The notes under the pieces were generated by a model. That model did no database searches, was not told the DNA's origin, and worked only from the letters and a program-made list of their open reading frames with translations. The translations under genes and the position numbers were made by a program. Below, piece after piece: positions 10,801-21,812 of a stretch of 64,000 nucleotides of DNA. The stretch is from Bubalus kerabau (taxonomy: Eukaryota; Chordata; Mammalia; Artiodactyla; Bovidae), in contig NC_073627.1 of NCBI RefSeq assembly GCF_029407905.1, positions 134,243,697-134,307,696 on the forward strand, written 5' to 3'. The stretch's first letter is position 1; each line of letters begins with the position of its first letter.

Positions 10801-11533
10801 TACTTATATACATAATAAAAATCAGTATAATGCCCTAACTATAATATAAAGGAGAAATAAAAAAGTAGGCATTTTCAAATAAATAATGTATACTTCAAAA
10901 TGTAAATTTTCAGGCATAACTGCAGTAGGTGATGTAATGAAGTAGTCAGATAGTTGCACCTGCTTATAACGAACATTTGGATTTAAGAGAAGTGAGATTA
11001 GAAGCCATTCTGTGCTAGAGGAACATTAAATGAAAGAGCAGAGGTACATGCTTATATTCTAGGACTAAAACACATGTAAGGGTAATGAGTACCAGAGCAG
11101 ACTTATTTGTATATGAAAAGAGAAAGAGAGAAATAGCTTTAATTGAAGCAAGGACAGCACACCATTCAAATTATAGGCTGTGGAAGCAGAGAAAATGAGG
11201 AAGCATGTTATTTCTCACAAAAGGGTTGATCTTTAATTATAAATGTAGTGTCAAAATAACGCCTGATGTTGTGACACAGGATGGGATGTGATGGGCATTG
11301 TGGAAGGCGTGTCTTGGATGTGAGATCCCACCATGTGTCAAGGCATGCATTCTGGGTATCCAGCAGGACATTCAAGGTTTGTATAAGATCTGTCCCCAGC
11401 ATTGCAGGAGTTCTCACATCCCTGCTCTCTTTCCACCACATGCTACTGCTGCTCTAGAAGTATTATGAGAACCAAAAATACTTCCCTCCATTTTCAAACT
11501 ACCTCCCAATTAAGAGGTCCTTACCATGTTTGA

Positions 11534-11757
11534 GGGCTTCCCAGGTGGCACCAGCTGTAAAGAAACTGCCTGCCTGCCAATGCATGAGACACTGGAGATG
11601 CAGGTTCAGTCCCTGGGTTGGGAAGATCCCTTGAAGGAGGACATGGCAACCCACTTCAGTATTCTTTCCTGGAGAATCCCATGGACAGAGAGGAGCCTGA
11701 CCGGCTACAGTCCATAGGGTTGCAAAGAGTCAGACATGAGTGAAGTGACTCAGCATG
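11534..11757 (+). mobile_element. Bov-tA SINE
   Basis: The tRNA-Glu-like head gggcttcccaggtggca is followed by the B-box-like block ggttcagtccctgggttg and the Bov-A body ending in 'gtcagacatgagtgaagtgac'. The perfect 12-bp TSD taccatgtttga lies at 11522-11533 and 11758-11769. Confidence 0.95.
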
Positions 11758-12029
11758 TACCATGTTTGAAATTCCATCAGTCTACTGTTCTAATTGGTCA
11801 AACCAAATGAATGGGAAAGATAATAAACCCAATGGCAAGTCATGATGAGGAAGATCAATGAGAACAGAACTATCTTCATGGAAGAAGTAGGGCCTGGACT
11901 GGTCTGGAAGGATGGGTAGAATTTGGCTAGCAAGAATGGTGCATTCGAACACTTGGTTGTGTTGATAAACAGAATAATCAGCATTGCAGGGAGAGACTTT
12001 TTGGCACTTAAGCATTAGTAGTGTGACAA

Positions 12030-12300
12030 GTGGAGAAGGCAATAGCACCCCACTCCAGTTCTGTTGCCTGGAAAATCCCATGGATGGAGGAGCCTGGTAG
12101 GCTGCAGTCCATGGGGTGACTGAGGGTCGGACACGACTGAGCGACTTCACTTTCACTTTTCACTTTCATGCATTGGAGAAAGAAATGGCAACCCACTCCA
12201 GTGTTCTTGCCTGGAGAATCCCAGGGACTGGCGAGCCTGGTGGGCTGCCATCTATTGGGTCACACAGAGTCGGACACGACTGAAGTGACTTAGCAGTAGC
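12030..12300 (+). mobile_element. Bov-A2 SINE (dimer)
   Basis: Complete dimer with the 'ttcactttcatgcattgg' junction and a cttagcagtagc tail. The TSD is 13 bp, agtagtgtgacaa at 12017 and agtaatgtgacaa at 12301 (12/13). Confidence 0.95.
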
Positions 12301-12919
12301 AGTAATGTGACAATTCCTAAGCCTGCGCCTGGTATAACTCCAGTATGTGGATCCTACATGATGCCTACATGTTCATTACAACAGATCACAAATGGAAAGG
12401 GGCTCAACTTGCTTTAAAGCATATATGCTGCATTCATTAACATTCTACAATTTTAGATTTTTCATGAGTTCACACTGAGTTTAAAATGGTAATGATTCTG
12501 AATGACATAGATTTCAACTTAGGCAAAGAAAGATTTCCAAAAATAGTCACATGGAGTGAGGTGAAAGGGAAGGGTTCACCCAGTGTCAGAAAGTTGTCTT
12601 AGAAACCTGGAGGCCAACACTTATTGACCTGCCAAGTATCCCTGAGAGTTTTCACCTTAATGCAAAGCTCTCTTCAAACTAACTGACACTCCATTGAATG
12701 CCCCCAGATGATGCTGAGGTTTAGGCTTTTAAGAGCAGCTTGGAAACCTTTTCATGACATGGGGTTTTGATGATAGCTCTTAAGGCTGAGGAAATATGTC
12801 ATCAATCCTAAGTGCATTAAAAGCTGAGGACACAACAGAATCAAGTGCACCTGAGCCTTTGCTCTGTTGGCACTTCAGAGGAGCAGCTGTGGGTGGCAGG
12901 CACTACAGGAAAGAATGAG

Positions 12920-13315
12920 AAATTTTTTTATTTATTTATTTTTGATTGAAAGATAATTGCTTTACAATATTGCTTTGGTTTCTGCCATACATGAACATGA
13001 ATCAGCCATAGGTATACATATATCCCCCTCCCTCTTCAATCTCCCTCCCAACTCCCACCTTTTCTCACCCCTAGAGGCTGTCACAGAGCCCAGGTTTGAG
13101 TTCCCTGAGTCATAGAGAAAGTTCCCATTGGCTATCTATTTTACATATGGTAATATATATGTTTCCATGCTACTCTCTCTCACCATTCATCTCACCCTCT
13201 CCTTCCCCTCCTCTGTCCATGTCCATAAGTCTGTTCTCCATGTCTGTATCTCCACTGTGGCCCTGCAAATAGGTTCATCAGTACCTCTTTCTAGATTCCA
13301 TATATATGAAGCATG
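12920..13315 (-). mobile_element. L1 3' UTR fragment (bovine type)
   Basis: Antisense L1 3' UTR: the T-rich start at 12924, gataattgctttacaatatt, catgaacatgaatcagccat, cccctccctcttcaatctcc, and further on cctgagtcatagagaaagtt. It ends at about 13315 near attccatatatatgaag. 5'-truncated. Confidence 0.85.
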
Positions 13316-13524
13316 AGAAATTTGAGAGGAAGCTTTGGCTGCCCTGGCCATGATGCTGGTCCAAGAGAAGGGAATGAAACTGACCAGCTCATGGTGTTGG
13401 TAGACTTCATATCTACCTCCCTGAGCCACTGTAGGCAGAGTTCAGAGCTCTTTCCTCCTGGCTGGGTGATAGGTTAGGATAGAAGCAAAGTTGGGGGGAC
13501 CTGGCTCATCTGCCCTTTTCCCCA

Positions 13525-13535
13525 GGTGGCTCTTT
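13525..13535 (+). repeat. First copy of 11-bp target repeat ggtggctcttt
   Basis: Direct repeat shared with 13699-13709 and, with one change, 13959-13969. It brackets two successive retro-insertions. Confidence 0.75.
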
Positions 13536-13698
13536 TTTTTTTTTTTTAAAGCATTTTATTTATTTATTCATTTTAACACCAAAACCATTTTGTATTGGGG
13601 TATAACTGATTAACAATGCTGTGGTAGTTTCAGGTGTGAAGGGATTTAACCATACATATACATGTATCCATTCTCCCCCAAATCCCCCTCCCATCCAG
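13536..13698 (-). mobile_element. L1 3'-end fragment
   Basis: T-run then attttgtattggggtataac, 'taacaatgctgtggtagttt' and 'catacatatacatgtatcca', the antisense of an artiodactyl L1 3' terminus. Only about 160 bp long, flanked by the 11-bp repeat at 13525 and 13699. Confidence 0.75.
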
Positions 13699-13709
13699 GG
13701 TGGCTCTTT

Positions 13710-13958
13710 TTAAAAAAAAATATTTATTTATTTTTGGCTACACTGGGTCTTAGTGGTGGCATGTGGGTCTTTCATTGCAGTGCACAGATTCTTCTCTAGT
13801 TGTGGCAGGCAGGCTCCAGAATCTATGGGCTCTATAGCTGCGGCATGTGGACTTAGTGGCTCCACAGCCTATGGGATCTTAGTTGCCCGATGAGGGATCG
13901 AATCCATGTCCCCTTCATTGGAAAGTGAATTCTTAACCACTTATGGAAGTTTCCCTCA
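13710..13958 (-). mobile_element. CHR-type tRNA-derived SINE
   Basis: Antisense CHR family SINE of cetartiodactyls: tatttatttatttttggcta, 'gcattgcagtgcacagattc'-like blocks, 'tctctagttgtggcaggcag', and the B-box region 'gatgagggatcgaatcc' near 13895. Flanked by ggtggctcttt at 13699 and ggtggttcttt at 13959. CHR SINEs use L1 enzymes, unlike Bov-tA. Confidence 0.8.
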
Positions 13959-13969
13959 GGTGGTTCTTT

Positions 13970-15057
13970 AAGCCCACGTTTCCCTGTGGGATTTCTGGGA
14001 AAATACCAGAAACAAAAGGAGGATGAGATAGGAAAGAGTAAGCACATAAAGAGTGTGGGTCCTGGAGGCACAGTGGGATAGAATATGAAAGAGTATTTGC
14101 TTTCAGGATGAGACCTCTGGTTTCTGGCTATGCCTGGTTACTCCCTGTGTGACCAGCCCCTGCCTAGCACACTACCAGTCCCTTACTCTGTGCTCTGTGG
14201 GCCCTGCCATGCTTCATTTCCCTTGGTCCCCTCTTGCTCCTTTGAACCACTCACTTCACATCAGTGGCATCTCAGCCTGGAAGGCTCCAGGCCTTCACCT
14301 CTTGGGCTAACTTCTATTCAGGAAGTAGACAGCCCACCTGGGAGATTATCCAAAGAGAGCTTAGTGAAGGGACTTGGGACCCAGGTGAGGGCAGGCTCAG
14401 GGCACCAGTGAGGCATGGTGAAGCACCAGGAACTGGCAATGTGGGAAGAATGTGTGTCCCATGGCTTAAAGCAGCAGCAGGAGAAACAGATGTCAGTACC
14501 TGCTGAGAGCTGGGCTGTGGAGGGGATCTCTGGGAGCAATGGGCACCCTGGGAGCAGCCTCTGGGCTCTGGGAAGTCAGAGAACAAACAAGCAGAGGCAC
14601 CATTGCAGGAAAGCCATGACTTGCCCAAGAAGAGTGAGTCAGAAACCATGGGAAGAGATCACCATCTCACTTCCACCTTCCATGTCTTGTGCTAGTGGAG
14701 GTCACTGGTACAACCTAATTAGTTTTCAATATCATAGCTGCAAGGGATTCTGGGAATTTTTTTTTTTTTTTTTTAAGATTTCCAACCTCTGCAGATGGAA
14801 AGGGTATGAAAAGGGACATGAGAACACCCATCTAAGACCTGTGTTAGACCCATCCCTGTGGGGTGGGTCTAAGACCCAGACCCATTTGGGTCTGTGTTCT
14901 TTCTGTATACCTCCCTTCCAGGTAGTTAGTGTATGCTTCTCAGCCTCACCTAAGCAGGCCTCTCCTCCTGCTTCCTTCTCAGAGAAGCCTTCCTCCATGT
15001 ATAATGCAGCACCCATTCCCTCTCATTCTCTTATCTTGCTCCAGAACCTTCATAGCT
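13970..15057. other. Non-coding stretch, nothing assigned
   Basis: No repeat or gene is recognised except a 16-20 nt T-run at 14757-14775. A 237-codon open frame beginning at 14415 is rejected as a gene: it crosses the T-run and ends inside the SINE at 15070. Confidence 0.6.
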
Positions 15058-15069
15058 CTCATCACTCAC

Positions 15070-15283
15070 GGTGTGTGTGTGTGTTAGTCATTCAGTTGTG
15101 TCTGACTCTGCAACCCCATGGAGTGTAGCCCACCAGGCTCCTCTGTCTATGGGATTCTCCAGGCAAGAATACTGGAATGAGATGCCATTCCCTTCTCTGG
15201 AAGATCTTGCCAACCTAGGGATCAAACCCAGGTCTCCTGCATTCCAGGCAGGTTCTTTACCATCTGTGCCACCAGGGAAGCCC
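15070..15283 (-). mobile_element. Bov-tA SINE
   Basis: Antisense full-length copy: a GT run, ctgactctgcaaccccatgg, ttctccaggcaagaatactg, and ending accagggaagcccc, which is the tRNA-like head. The perfect 12-bp TSD ctcatcactcac lies at 15058 and 15284. Confidence 0.95.
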
Positions 15284-15295
15284 CTCATCACTCAC

Positions 15296-16430
15296 CATCT
15301 GAAATTAAAACCTATTCATTTAATTCTTTCTCTCCACACCAGAGTGTAAGCCAATGTGGGCAAGCATCTTTCCTATTTTTCTGGATCACCTGTGTCTACT
15401 TTTTTTCTGTAAATAATTGTTTGAAAGAATATTGAATGAAAAAATCAGGAGAAGAGAAGGCACAGGCCTGATGTTGAAGGGCCATTTTGAGACACATGTT
15501 AGAGGTACTCTTTTGGGGAAGTTAGAGGTACTCTTTTGACAGGTGATGCTGAGAAGGAATCATGGCAGAGAAGTGTGATGCTGCCTGTCACTGAAAGGTA
15601 GTTATTCTGGAGGCAGATGAGAAGGAAGCCTGGAGAGGGACACAAAGGGAGATAGCTGGTCAGTGAGGCAGTGGGACAGTCCACCAGCCATTTGACTGGG
15701 ACTTGTGGACACACGACACTCTTCCAGGGTTGCAGGAGGTGTGTCAGTGGCCTGGGGGTGGCTGTTAAGCTCTAACAGTATGAAAGACCTAATCCCCCTT
15801 CCCTGAGGAGCCAGAGATCTATTTGAGGAAATTGGAGCAGCAAGCATGAAATGTGTGGAGCACATTAAGATGTACAAATTATCACAGCATGAGAACACGG
15901 GGCCCTGGGGTACACTCAAGAAAGGAAGAGCTGGTTTTGGGCGTGCCTGATCCAGAAGACTTACTGGAAGTCTTGAGGCGAGTGATACACCAGAGGAATG
16001 TCTAAGGAAGCCAAAAATGCAAGAAATCTGCCTGGGAACTAGTTGGAAAGGCGCGGGCAGGGGACTGCTTGGCATGCGGGACACCCCAAATACATTCTTT
16101 TGCAAGCTTGTTGAATAAATAACTAAAGGATCTAAACTCAGTGGAGTGTCTTATCCTCCTCTCTAGAATAAATATTCTGGGACCACGTCTTCCTGTTTGC
16201 AATGATCTCTGCCCTCATCTTCAGTCTCCTACTCTGGCTTCTCTTCCCTCTCAGTAGGGAGCACATTCTCTGTCATATTTTTTCTTCCTTCTCACTGCCT
16301 CTCCCTCCCAGAGTTGCTTCTAGAACAAGACCCCCAGATCCACCACCCAATTTCTGAACTTGAACCAGTTTTGTCAACATTTCCTCCAGGATGCCCCACT
16401 GTGACAGATGATCTAGATATCAAATCATCT
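15296..16430. other. Non-coding stretch, nothing assigned
   Basis: No known repeat is recognised. A 24-bp-spaced direct repeat of gttagaggtactctttt lies near 15499 and 15523. An open minus-strand frame of 167 codons (16105-15602) has no recognisable domain or homologue and is treated as chance. Confidence 0.5.
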
Positions 16431-16439
16431 TTCTCTCAC

Positions 16440-16860
16440 ATGACAGTTAATTTTATGTACCTACTTGCCTAGGCTATGGTGTCCAATTGTTTGGTCAAAC
16501 AGAAGTCTAGATATTTCTGTGAAGGTACTTTCTAGATGTGACTAGCATTTAAACCAGAGGACTTTGAATAAAGCAATTTATCATTTATAACATGGGTAAA
16601 ACTTGTTCTAACCAATTGAAGGTTTAAAAAAAAAAATGTCTGAGGTCCCTGAGAAGGAAGGAATTCACCCTCCAGACTGTCTTTGGACACAAGACTGTGA
16701 CATCAATTCTTCTCTAGTTTGCCAGCCTGCAACCTGCTCTGCAGCTTTCAGACTTGATAGCCCCCAAATTCCAAGAGCCAATCCCTTAAAATACATTTTT
16801 TCTCTCCCTCCCTCTCTCTCTCTCTCCATTTTTATATATGGTTTATCTAGAGAATCATAA
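16440..16860. repeat. Probable ancient interspersed repeat, family not assigned
   Basis: Begins 'cagttaattttatgtaccta' and ends 'tctagagaatcataac'. It contains 'tttggtcaaacagaagtcta' and 'ccaattgaaggttt'. I recognise this as a mammal-wide repeat pattern but cannot name the family. A TC run lies at 16802-16826. Confidence 0.4.
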
Positions 16861-17059
16861 CTATTTCATCCCCCAACTGCTTCTGCCCGACCTTACTGTT
16901 CCTGCTTTGGCAGTGCCATATTTCTGGAGACTGGACTCATTTTCCCTCCTACACAACCCAACATCTAATCATCACCAAATCTTTTCAATTCATACCTTCG
17001 GAACTTAGGTTTAAATACATTCTTTTCTATTTCAATCACAGTGTCCTTCTAAAAGAGAC

Positions 17060-17965
17060 TGTCTTCTCTAACCAGGTTTACAACTCTGTCTTCCTTTGGA
17101 TCTCCTTCAATGTCTCTTGCCTCCTCCAATCCACATAGTGGTGGATTTTCTAAATAATAAATCTAATCTTATGATTTTTCTATCTAAAACTATTCAATGG
17201 CTCTCCTTGGTCCCTATGATAGAGATCCACTGATGCTGGTTCAAAAGCCCTACATGATCTAGCTCCTGCTACAGGTTTCATTCCCTCTTCTCTCTAATCA
17301 ATTCCCACCAACATACTCTCCTTCTTGACAGGACTGTGACCTACATGCTCAGGGCATTTGCACAGGTCTGGAATACAAACTGCCCACATCTTTCCTCTGG
17401 CTAACTTTTACTCATCATTTAGCTATCTTTTCCTTTAGGAAGTTTTTTCTGATCCCTCTAATCTAGGTTAGTTTCTGCTCCTACATGATTTTGTCACACT
17501 TATCATTATGTCATCATCACTATTATTTTTTATTTTGTGATTCCTCTTATAAGAAATTTTAAGAAAAGGCAAATCAAGCGACATAGAGGATTAATAGAGT
17601 AGAACAAAGGCTGGTGATAGGAACAAGGAATAAATGTAAATAAGCATGCGGGATCTTATGTAGGTGATTAAAATGTTCTAAAACTGGATTTTGGTGATAT
17701 TTGCATAACTTGGTAAATTTACTAAGAAGAATATGTTTTTAAAATTTTTTAAATATTTTTATTGCAGTAGTGTTGCTTTACAATGTTGTGTTAGTTTCCA
17801 TATATCAATATTATTTTAATGGTGATATTTATCACTGCACTATGATTACTGACTCAATTTTGTATGTAGCTTCCTGTAGACGGGGATTGGACCTTGCTCA
17901 GTAAGCATCGTATCCCTAGTGCCTTGTGTTTTAACATGTACACAACAGGTTTTTAATGAATGAAT
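17060..17965 (+). repeat. L2 LINE fossil, 3' end, interrupted
   Basis: Old CR1-like L2 in sense orientation. Blocks include 'aaaagccctacatgatctag', 'agggcatttgcacaggtctg', 'aggaagttttttctgatccc' and the 3' tail 'gtttttaatgaatgaata'. A short L1 3'-end insertion (about 17735-17815) splits the tail from the body. Confidence 0.7.
17735..17815 (-). mobile_element. Short L1 3'-end insertion in L2
   Basis: 'aaatatttttattgcagtag' then tgctttacaatgttgtgtta is the antisense of an artiodactyl L1 3' terminus, about 80 bp, lying inside the L2 fossil. Confidence 0.6.
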
Positions 17966-18489
17966 ACATATATAAACACATTCCACCTGTTGATTTTTAG
18001 TGCCCCTACCTGTACAAAACCCCTTGCTGGGTCGAGTCAGTGTCTTTCTGACTTCTTAGTCTCTACTCTGTCCTTCCTGTCATTATATTTTACCTGCTGC
18101 TGGTTCTGATACCACTCCTTTGATTGAAGCTCTCCATAGCTTTCCACATCTTTTGTCATTTTAGACTTCCCATGAGATGAATGTTCTTTCCTAGGGGCCC
18201 CCATTCTGGCCCAATGAATCTACTGGCCACTTCCAATCTTTCCTTCCCTGCAGTTTCCATCATGTTGCCTCTACTTGGAAACCAGAGTCTATCTAGCCTC
18301 TGAATTCCCTTCATCCTCTCCTTTGGATTGAAATTAATTTTTTGTTCATCTAAACACTACTTCATTTACATAATGGAAAGAGTTAGCAGACATAAAATCT
18401 CGCCCAAGCTACTTCATTTTTGGAATCTTAGTATTTTTGCCCATAAGATGAGACTAATAATATCTAAATCATCATAATAATAGCATTTA

Positions 18490-18566
18490 CTCATCTAGTT
18501 CTTGCATGCACTACATGCTGGGTAGGCTCCTAAGCACTCTGCATTTATTAACTTATTTAACCATTA
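18490..18566 (+). repeat. MIR fossil, left part
   Basis: 'ctaagcactctgcatttatt' then 'aacttatttaaccatta' is the MIR centre. The element resumes at 18853 after a BovB insertion. Confidence 0.65.
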
Positions 18567-18852
18567 ACCCTGAATATTCATTGGAAAGATTGATGCTGAA
18601 GCTGAAGCTCCAATAATTTGGCCACCTGATGCGAAGAGCTGACTCATTGGAAAAGACCCTGACGCTGGAAAAGATTGAGGGCAGGAGAAGGGGGTGACAG
18701 AGGATGAGATGGTTGGATGGCATCACCGACTCAATGGACATGACTTTGAGCAAACTCCAGGAGATAGTGAAGGACAGGGAAGTCTAGCATGTTGCAGTCC
18801 ATGGGTCACAAAGAATCGTACATGACTGAGTGACTGAACAACAACAACAACA
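18567..18852 (+). mobile_element. BovB LINE 3' end, 5'-truncated
   Basis: Sense BovB 3' terminus: tgatgctgaagctgaagctc, gagctgactcattggaaaag, and a tail of 'ctgaacaacaacaacaac'. It is inserted in a MIR, with an 8-bp TSD aaccatta at 18559 and 18853. The encoded C-terminal frame is interrupted by point changes. Confidence 0.9.
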
Positions 18853-18990
18853 AACCATTATACAACTAACCTCTTTTAGAGATAGAATGGAGGCAGAGAG
18901 AAGTTAAGTAACTTCCCCAGTGCCACAGAACCGGGATCACCAGTGCAGGGATTCAAGCCTGGCAGCCTGGTTCCAGGTCTGCCCTCAGTC
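18853..18990 (+). repeat. MIR fossil, right part
   Basis: 'ggcagagagaagttaagtaa', 'cttccccagtgccacagaa' and 'gcagggattcaagcctggca' are the conserved MIR core and 3' half, continuing the copy that begins at 18490. Confidence 0.75.
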
Positions 18991-19089
18991 ACGTTGCCAC
19001 ACTGCCTGATGGAGAGTAAAAGTGGGTTAGTGGATAAAGATGCTTTAGCAGAGAATGCAGCTCTGGCAGGCACTGAGTAGGTGGTTCTG

Positions 19090-19239
19090 CAGGTCCCGGA
19101 GTCAGGTGCATTTAGCATGATTCTGTCACTTAGGACCTGGCTGACCTTGAGCAGCTTATTTATCTAAGCCTTGGTCACCTCATCTGAAAAACTGGCGTAT
19201 TGTTGTATTTATCTCATAGAATTGTTCTGCAGATTGATG

Positions 19240-19292
<53 letters not shown>

Positions 19293-19345
19293 GTATATAT
19301 ATAATGCATTTAGAATAGTACCTGGCACACAGTGGTTGTTGAGTA
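19090..19345 (+). repeat. MIR fossil with microsatellite and expanded tail
   Basis: 'gacctggctgaccttgagca', 'ttggtcacctcatctgaaaa' and 'atctcatagaattgttctgc' are MIR blocks. A TA/CA run (19242-19292) then interrupts the MIR before its 'agtacctggcacacagtgg' terminal block. Confidence 0.7.
19242..19292. repeat. (TA)n(CA)n microsatellite
   Basis: About 19 TA units followed by six CA units, inside the MIR. Confidence 0.95.
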
Positions 19346-19525
19346 CAGTACATATATAATGTACCTGTATACATTGGTACATTATACCAATGTAGGACTA
19401 CATTGCTGTAGTACCTGGCACACAGTGGTTGTTGAGTACAGTACATATATAATGTACAGTACATATAATGTACAGTACATATGTAATGTACTTAGAATAG
19501 TACCTGGCACACAGTGGTTGTTCAG
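19313..19525 (+). repeat. Three-copy tandem repeat of a MIR tail (about 90-95 bp unit)
   Basis: The block tagtacctggcacacagtgg starts near 19315, 19410 and 19499. The first two are followed by identical 'ttgttgagtacagtacatat' sequence and variable 'gtacat/atgtac' filler. It is a small minisatellite grown from a MIR 3' end. Confidence 0.85.
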
Positions 19526-19715
19526 TTTTTAAGCTGTGTCCGACTCTTTGTGACCCCATGGACTATAGCACCCCAGGCTTCCTTGTCCTTCACCATCTCC
19601 CAGAGTTTGTTCAAATTCAAGTCTGTTGAGCCGCCAATGCTATCCAACCATTTCATACTCTGCTGCCCTCTTCTCCTGCCCTCAATATTTCCTAGCATCA
19701 GGGTCTTTTCCAATG
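19513..19715 (-). mobile_element. BovB LINE 3' end fragment
   Basis: Antisense BovB terminus: gttcagtttttaagctgtgt, 'gactctttgtgaccccatgg', 'cttcaccatctcccagagtt' and 'cagggtcttttccaatgagt'. 5'-truncated. Confidence 0.88.
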
Positions 19716-19744
19716 AGTCACACAACTGCACACAGTTAAATCTT

Positions 19745-19835
19745 CACCAATGTATATTTTTATTTATTTTTTTAAATTTTATTTTATTTTTAAACTTTAC
19801 AATATTGTGTTAGTTTTGCCAAATATCGAAATAGC
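19745..19835 (-). mobile_element. L1 3'-end fragment
   Basis: 'ttaaattttattttattttt' then 'aaactttacaatattgtgtt' and 'agttttgccaaatatcgaaa', antisense of a ruminant L1 terminus, about 90 bp. Confidence 0.7.
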
Positions 19836-21593
19836 TCATAATCATGATTATTTTATCATACTCTGCTTTGTATTATAGTAATTTGTGTGCTCAACGGTAA
19901 TCCCTTCTGTAAGATTGCAGTCTTTTTGTTCATGGCCTATCTCTTACACTCTTGCACATCAAAGGTACGTGGTGTTTGTTAGATGAGTAATAGATGATCC
20001 TTTCAATGTGATTCATTTAAAGGATTATGGCAGAGGGATTTCTGACCAAGAAGAAAGTTCCCTAAAGAGGCAGTAGCTGTGACGTCAATGGAAGATGTCA
20101 ATTACATCTTTCTTCACTGCTCTACCTGCCATTCCTGTTAAAAGAGTAAAAGGTTTGCAGGCTGGGACTTTTCCTCTTTCCATTCTGTTAAAGTATAATG
20201 TGTAGTATCCATCATATAACTGTGGGTGAAGGAGCTGGCTTCTTCCCTGCAGTGAAGAAATCCCATTAATTTTTTTTTTTCAACTCAAAAGGATCTCTTG
20301 GTATCTCATAGCCTGGTATGATGGGGGTATAGAAACAGTGAGAAATTCTGGAAAGAATCAGGGCTTTGAAGGAATGTTGTTAGAGCCCTGATTGATCATT
20401 TACAGAATGATTTTAGGCAAATTGTGTAAATGCAGAGGTGTCTCCTTTTTCTCTTTTGTACAATGGTGGAAATCAAATGGGAGATCATACATGAATGTAC
20501 TGTGCGAACTTTCTAAGGCCCTCCTTTTGTTTTCACTGTTGTTCTTGTTCTAAATGAGGGTCTCCGAAGGTCTGATTCTTTCCAAGGTAGAGACAAGCCA
20601 TGGTGGGAATTGCACCCCTATCAGAAAGTGGAGGGAGAGTGTCGGGGAAAGAAACAACTGGAAAGAATTTTAGGGATCAGCTGGCCCAGCATTTCTCAAA
20701 CTTCTGCCTTGATTTTTCCATTATCTGTATAATCTCTGCACTATTATTGATATGATAGTTTCCTTTAATAGCACTCACTTTTTTATGTAAACATGTCCAG
20801 AAAGGAAACCATCGTTACTGTAAATGGAAAAACCAATATTACTTCCCATTAAGTGGAAGGCAGAAAAGAAATACAAGGAGAACTCGGCTAAGTCATTAAA
20901 TTCTAGGTAGGTACTGCTGCTTGCCAAGGTTCTAAGCCGGAGGCCTACTCTCTCTTCTTTGGAAAGACAAATTAGCAGATATTAGAGAGGTGTTAACTGA
21001 AAATTCGAGCCAAGCTGAGACTTGAAGGATTGAAAGATAATTAAAAAGGAAATAAATTTCTCACTGATTAAATGTAGCTTCATGCTCTGCTCTTGCCCCA
21101 CCTTGAGTCATTTTTCACTGCCCTGCATTTTCGAGAAAAAAAAAGGACTTTAGTTCTACCTTTGCTTTTGACCAATGAGGAATTTGAGGCCCAATGGATC
21201 ACATCTATTTTCACAGAGGGGCTTCCTAGACCAGGTGTGTGGGTCACCCACCAATGGCAAAGGACATGCATTCCATCAGTCAGAGGTAACTTTCACCATC
21301 CTGAGGGCATTTGCTTTTATTATTTATTCTGTCCATCTCCATAGCAGCCTGATGAGATGAACAGGTTCCATTGGATTTTGGCCATTTTTTAAATGAAGGA
21401 ATTAAAGCTGAGAGAGGTTATCTGACATTTAAGGTCCCTTGGGTGGCAGGTGGCAGAGCTAGGCCCCAGCATGGCCTTCTGGTTATGCTTCCTTTCTACC
21501 GGATCATTCACCTTGCGCATCAGAGAGGCCACCCTGACCTCGTTTCATCTCCAGCTCCGAGACTGAAATTTATAGACCATACACTGGTCAGAG
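19836..21593. other. Mostly unassigned stretch with two faint MIRs
   Basis: No gene is supported. Faint MIR blocks occur at about 20340-20470 and more clearly at 21380-21500 ('gaaggaattaaagctgagag', 'gtggcagagctaggcccca'). The remainder shows no recognised repeat. Confidence 0.5.
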
Positions 21594-21812
21594 GGGCTTC
21601 CCCCGTGGCTCAGAGGTAAAGAGTCCTCCTGCAATGCAGGAGATGCAAGGGGATGTAGTTTTGATCCCTGGGTCGGGAAGGTCCACTGGAGGAGGAAATG
21701 GTAACCGACTCCAGTATTCTTGCCTGGGAAATTCCATGAACAGAGGATCCTGGAATGCTACAGTCATGTGGTCGCAAAGAGTTGGACACGACTGAGCAAT
21801 TGAGCATGCGTG
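21594..21812 (+). mobile_element. Bov-tA SINE
   Basis: Head 'ggcttcccccgtggctcaga', B-box-like 'gttttgatccctgggtcg', body 'ccgactccagtattcttgcc' and end 'gttggacacgactgagcaat'. Full length with scattered changes. Confidence 0.93.

Larger units (their letters stand above)
9431..11521. other. Non-coding stretch, mostly unassigned
   Basis: No convincing coding region. Apart from the MIR and hAT-like fossils listed separately, it holds a short GT run (about 9527-9545), a CA-rich patch (about 9825-9850) and a possible ancient repeat at about 10390-10520. That last piece resembles the mammal-wide 'tactatgtgccaggcactgtg' type, but I cannot assign its family. Confidence 0.6.

Noticed and set aside
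11534..11757. tRNA-Glu-like sequence with B box (and equivalent heads in all Bov-tA copies)
   Set aside because: It is the head of a SINE and does not form a complete cloverleaf, so no tRNA gene is called.
14415..15128. 237-codon plus-strand open frame
   Set aside because: It crosses a T-run giving poly-Phe and ends inside a Bov-tA SINE. No recognisable domain is present.
15602..16105. 167-codon minus-strand open frame
   Set aside because: No known protein, no domain and no supporting splice or promoter context; treated as chance in GC-moderate sequence.
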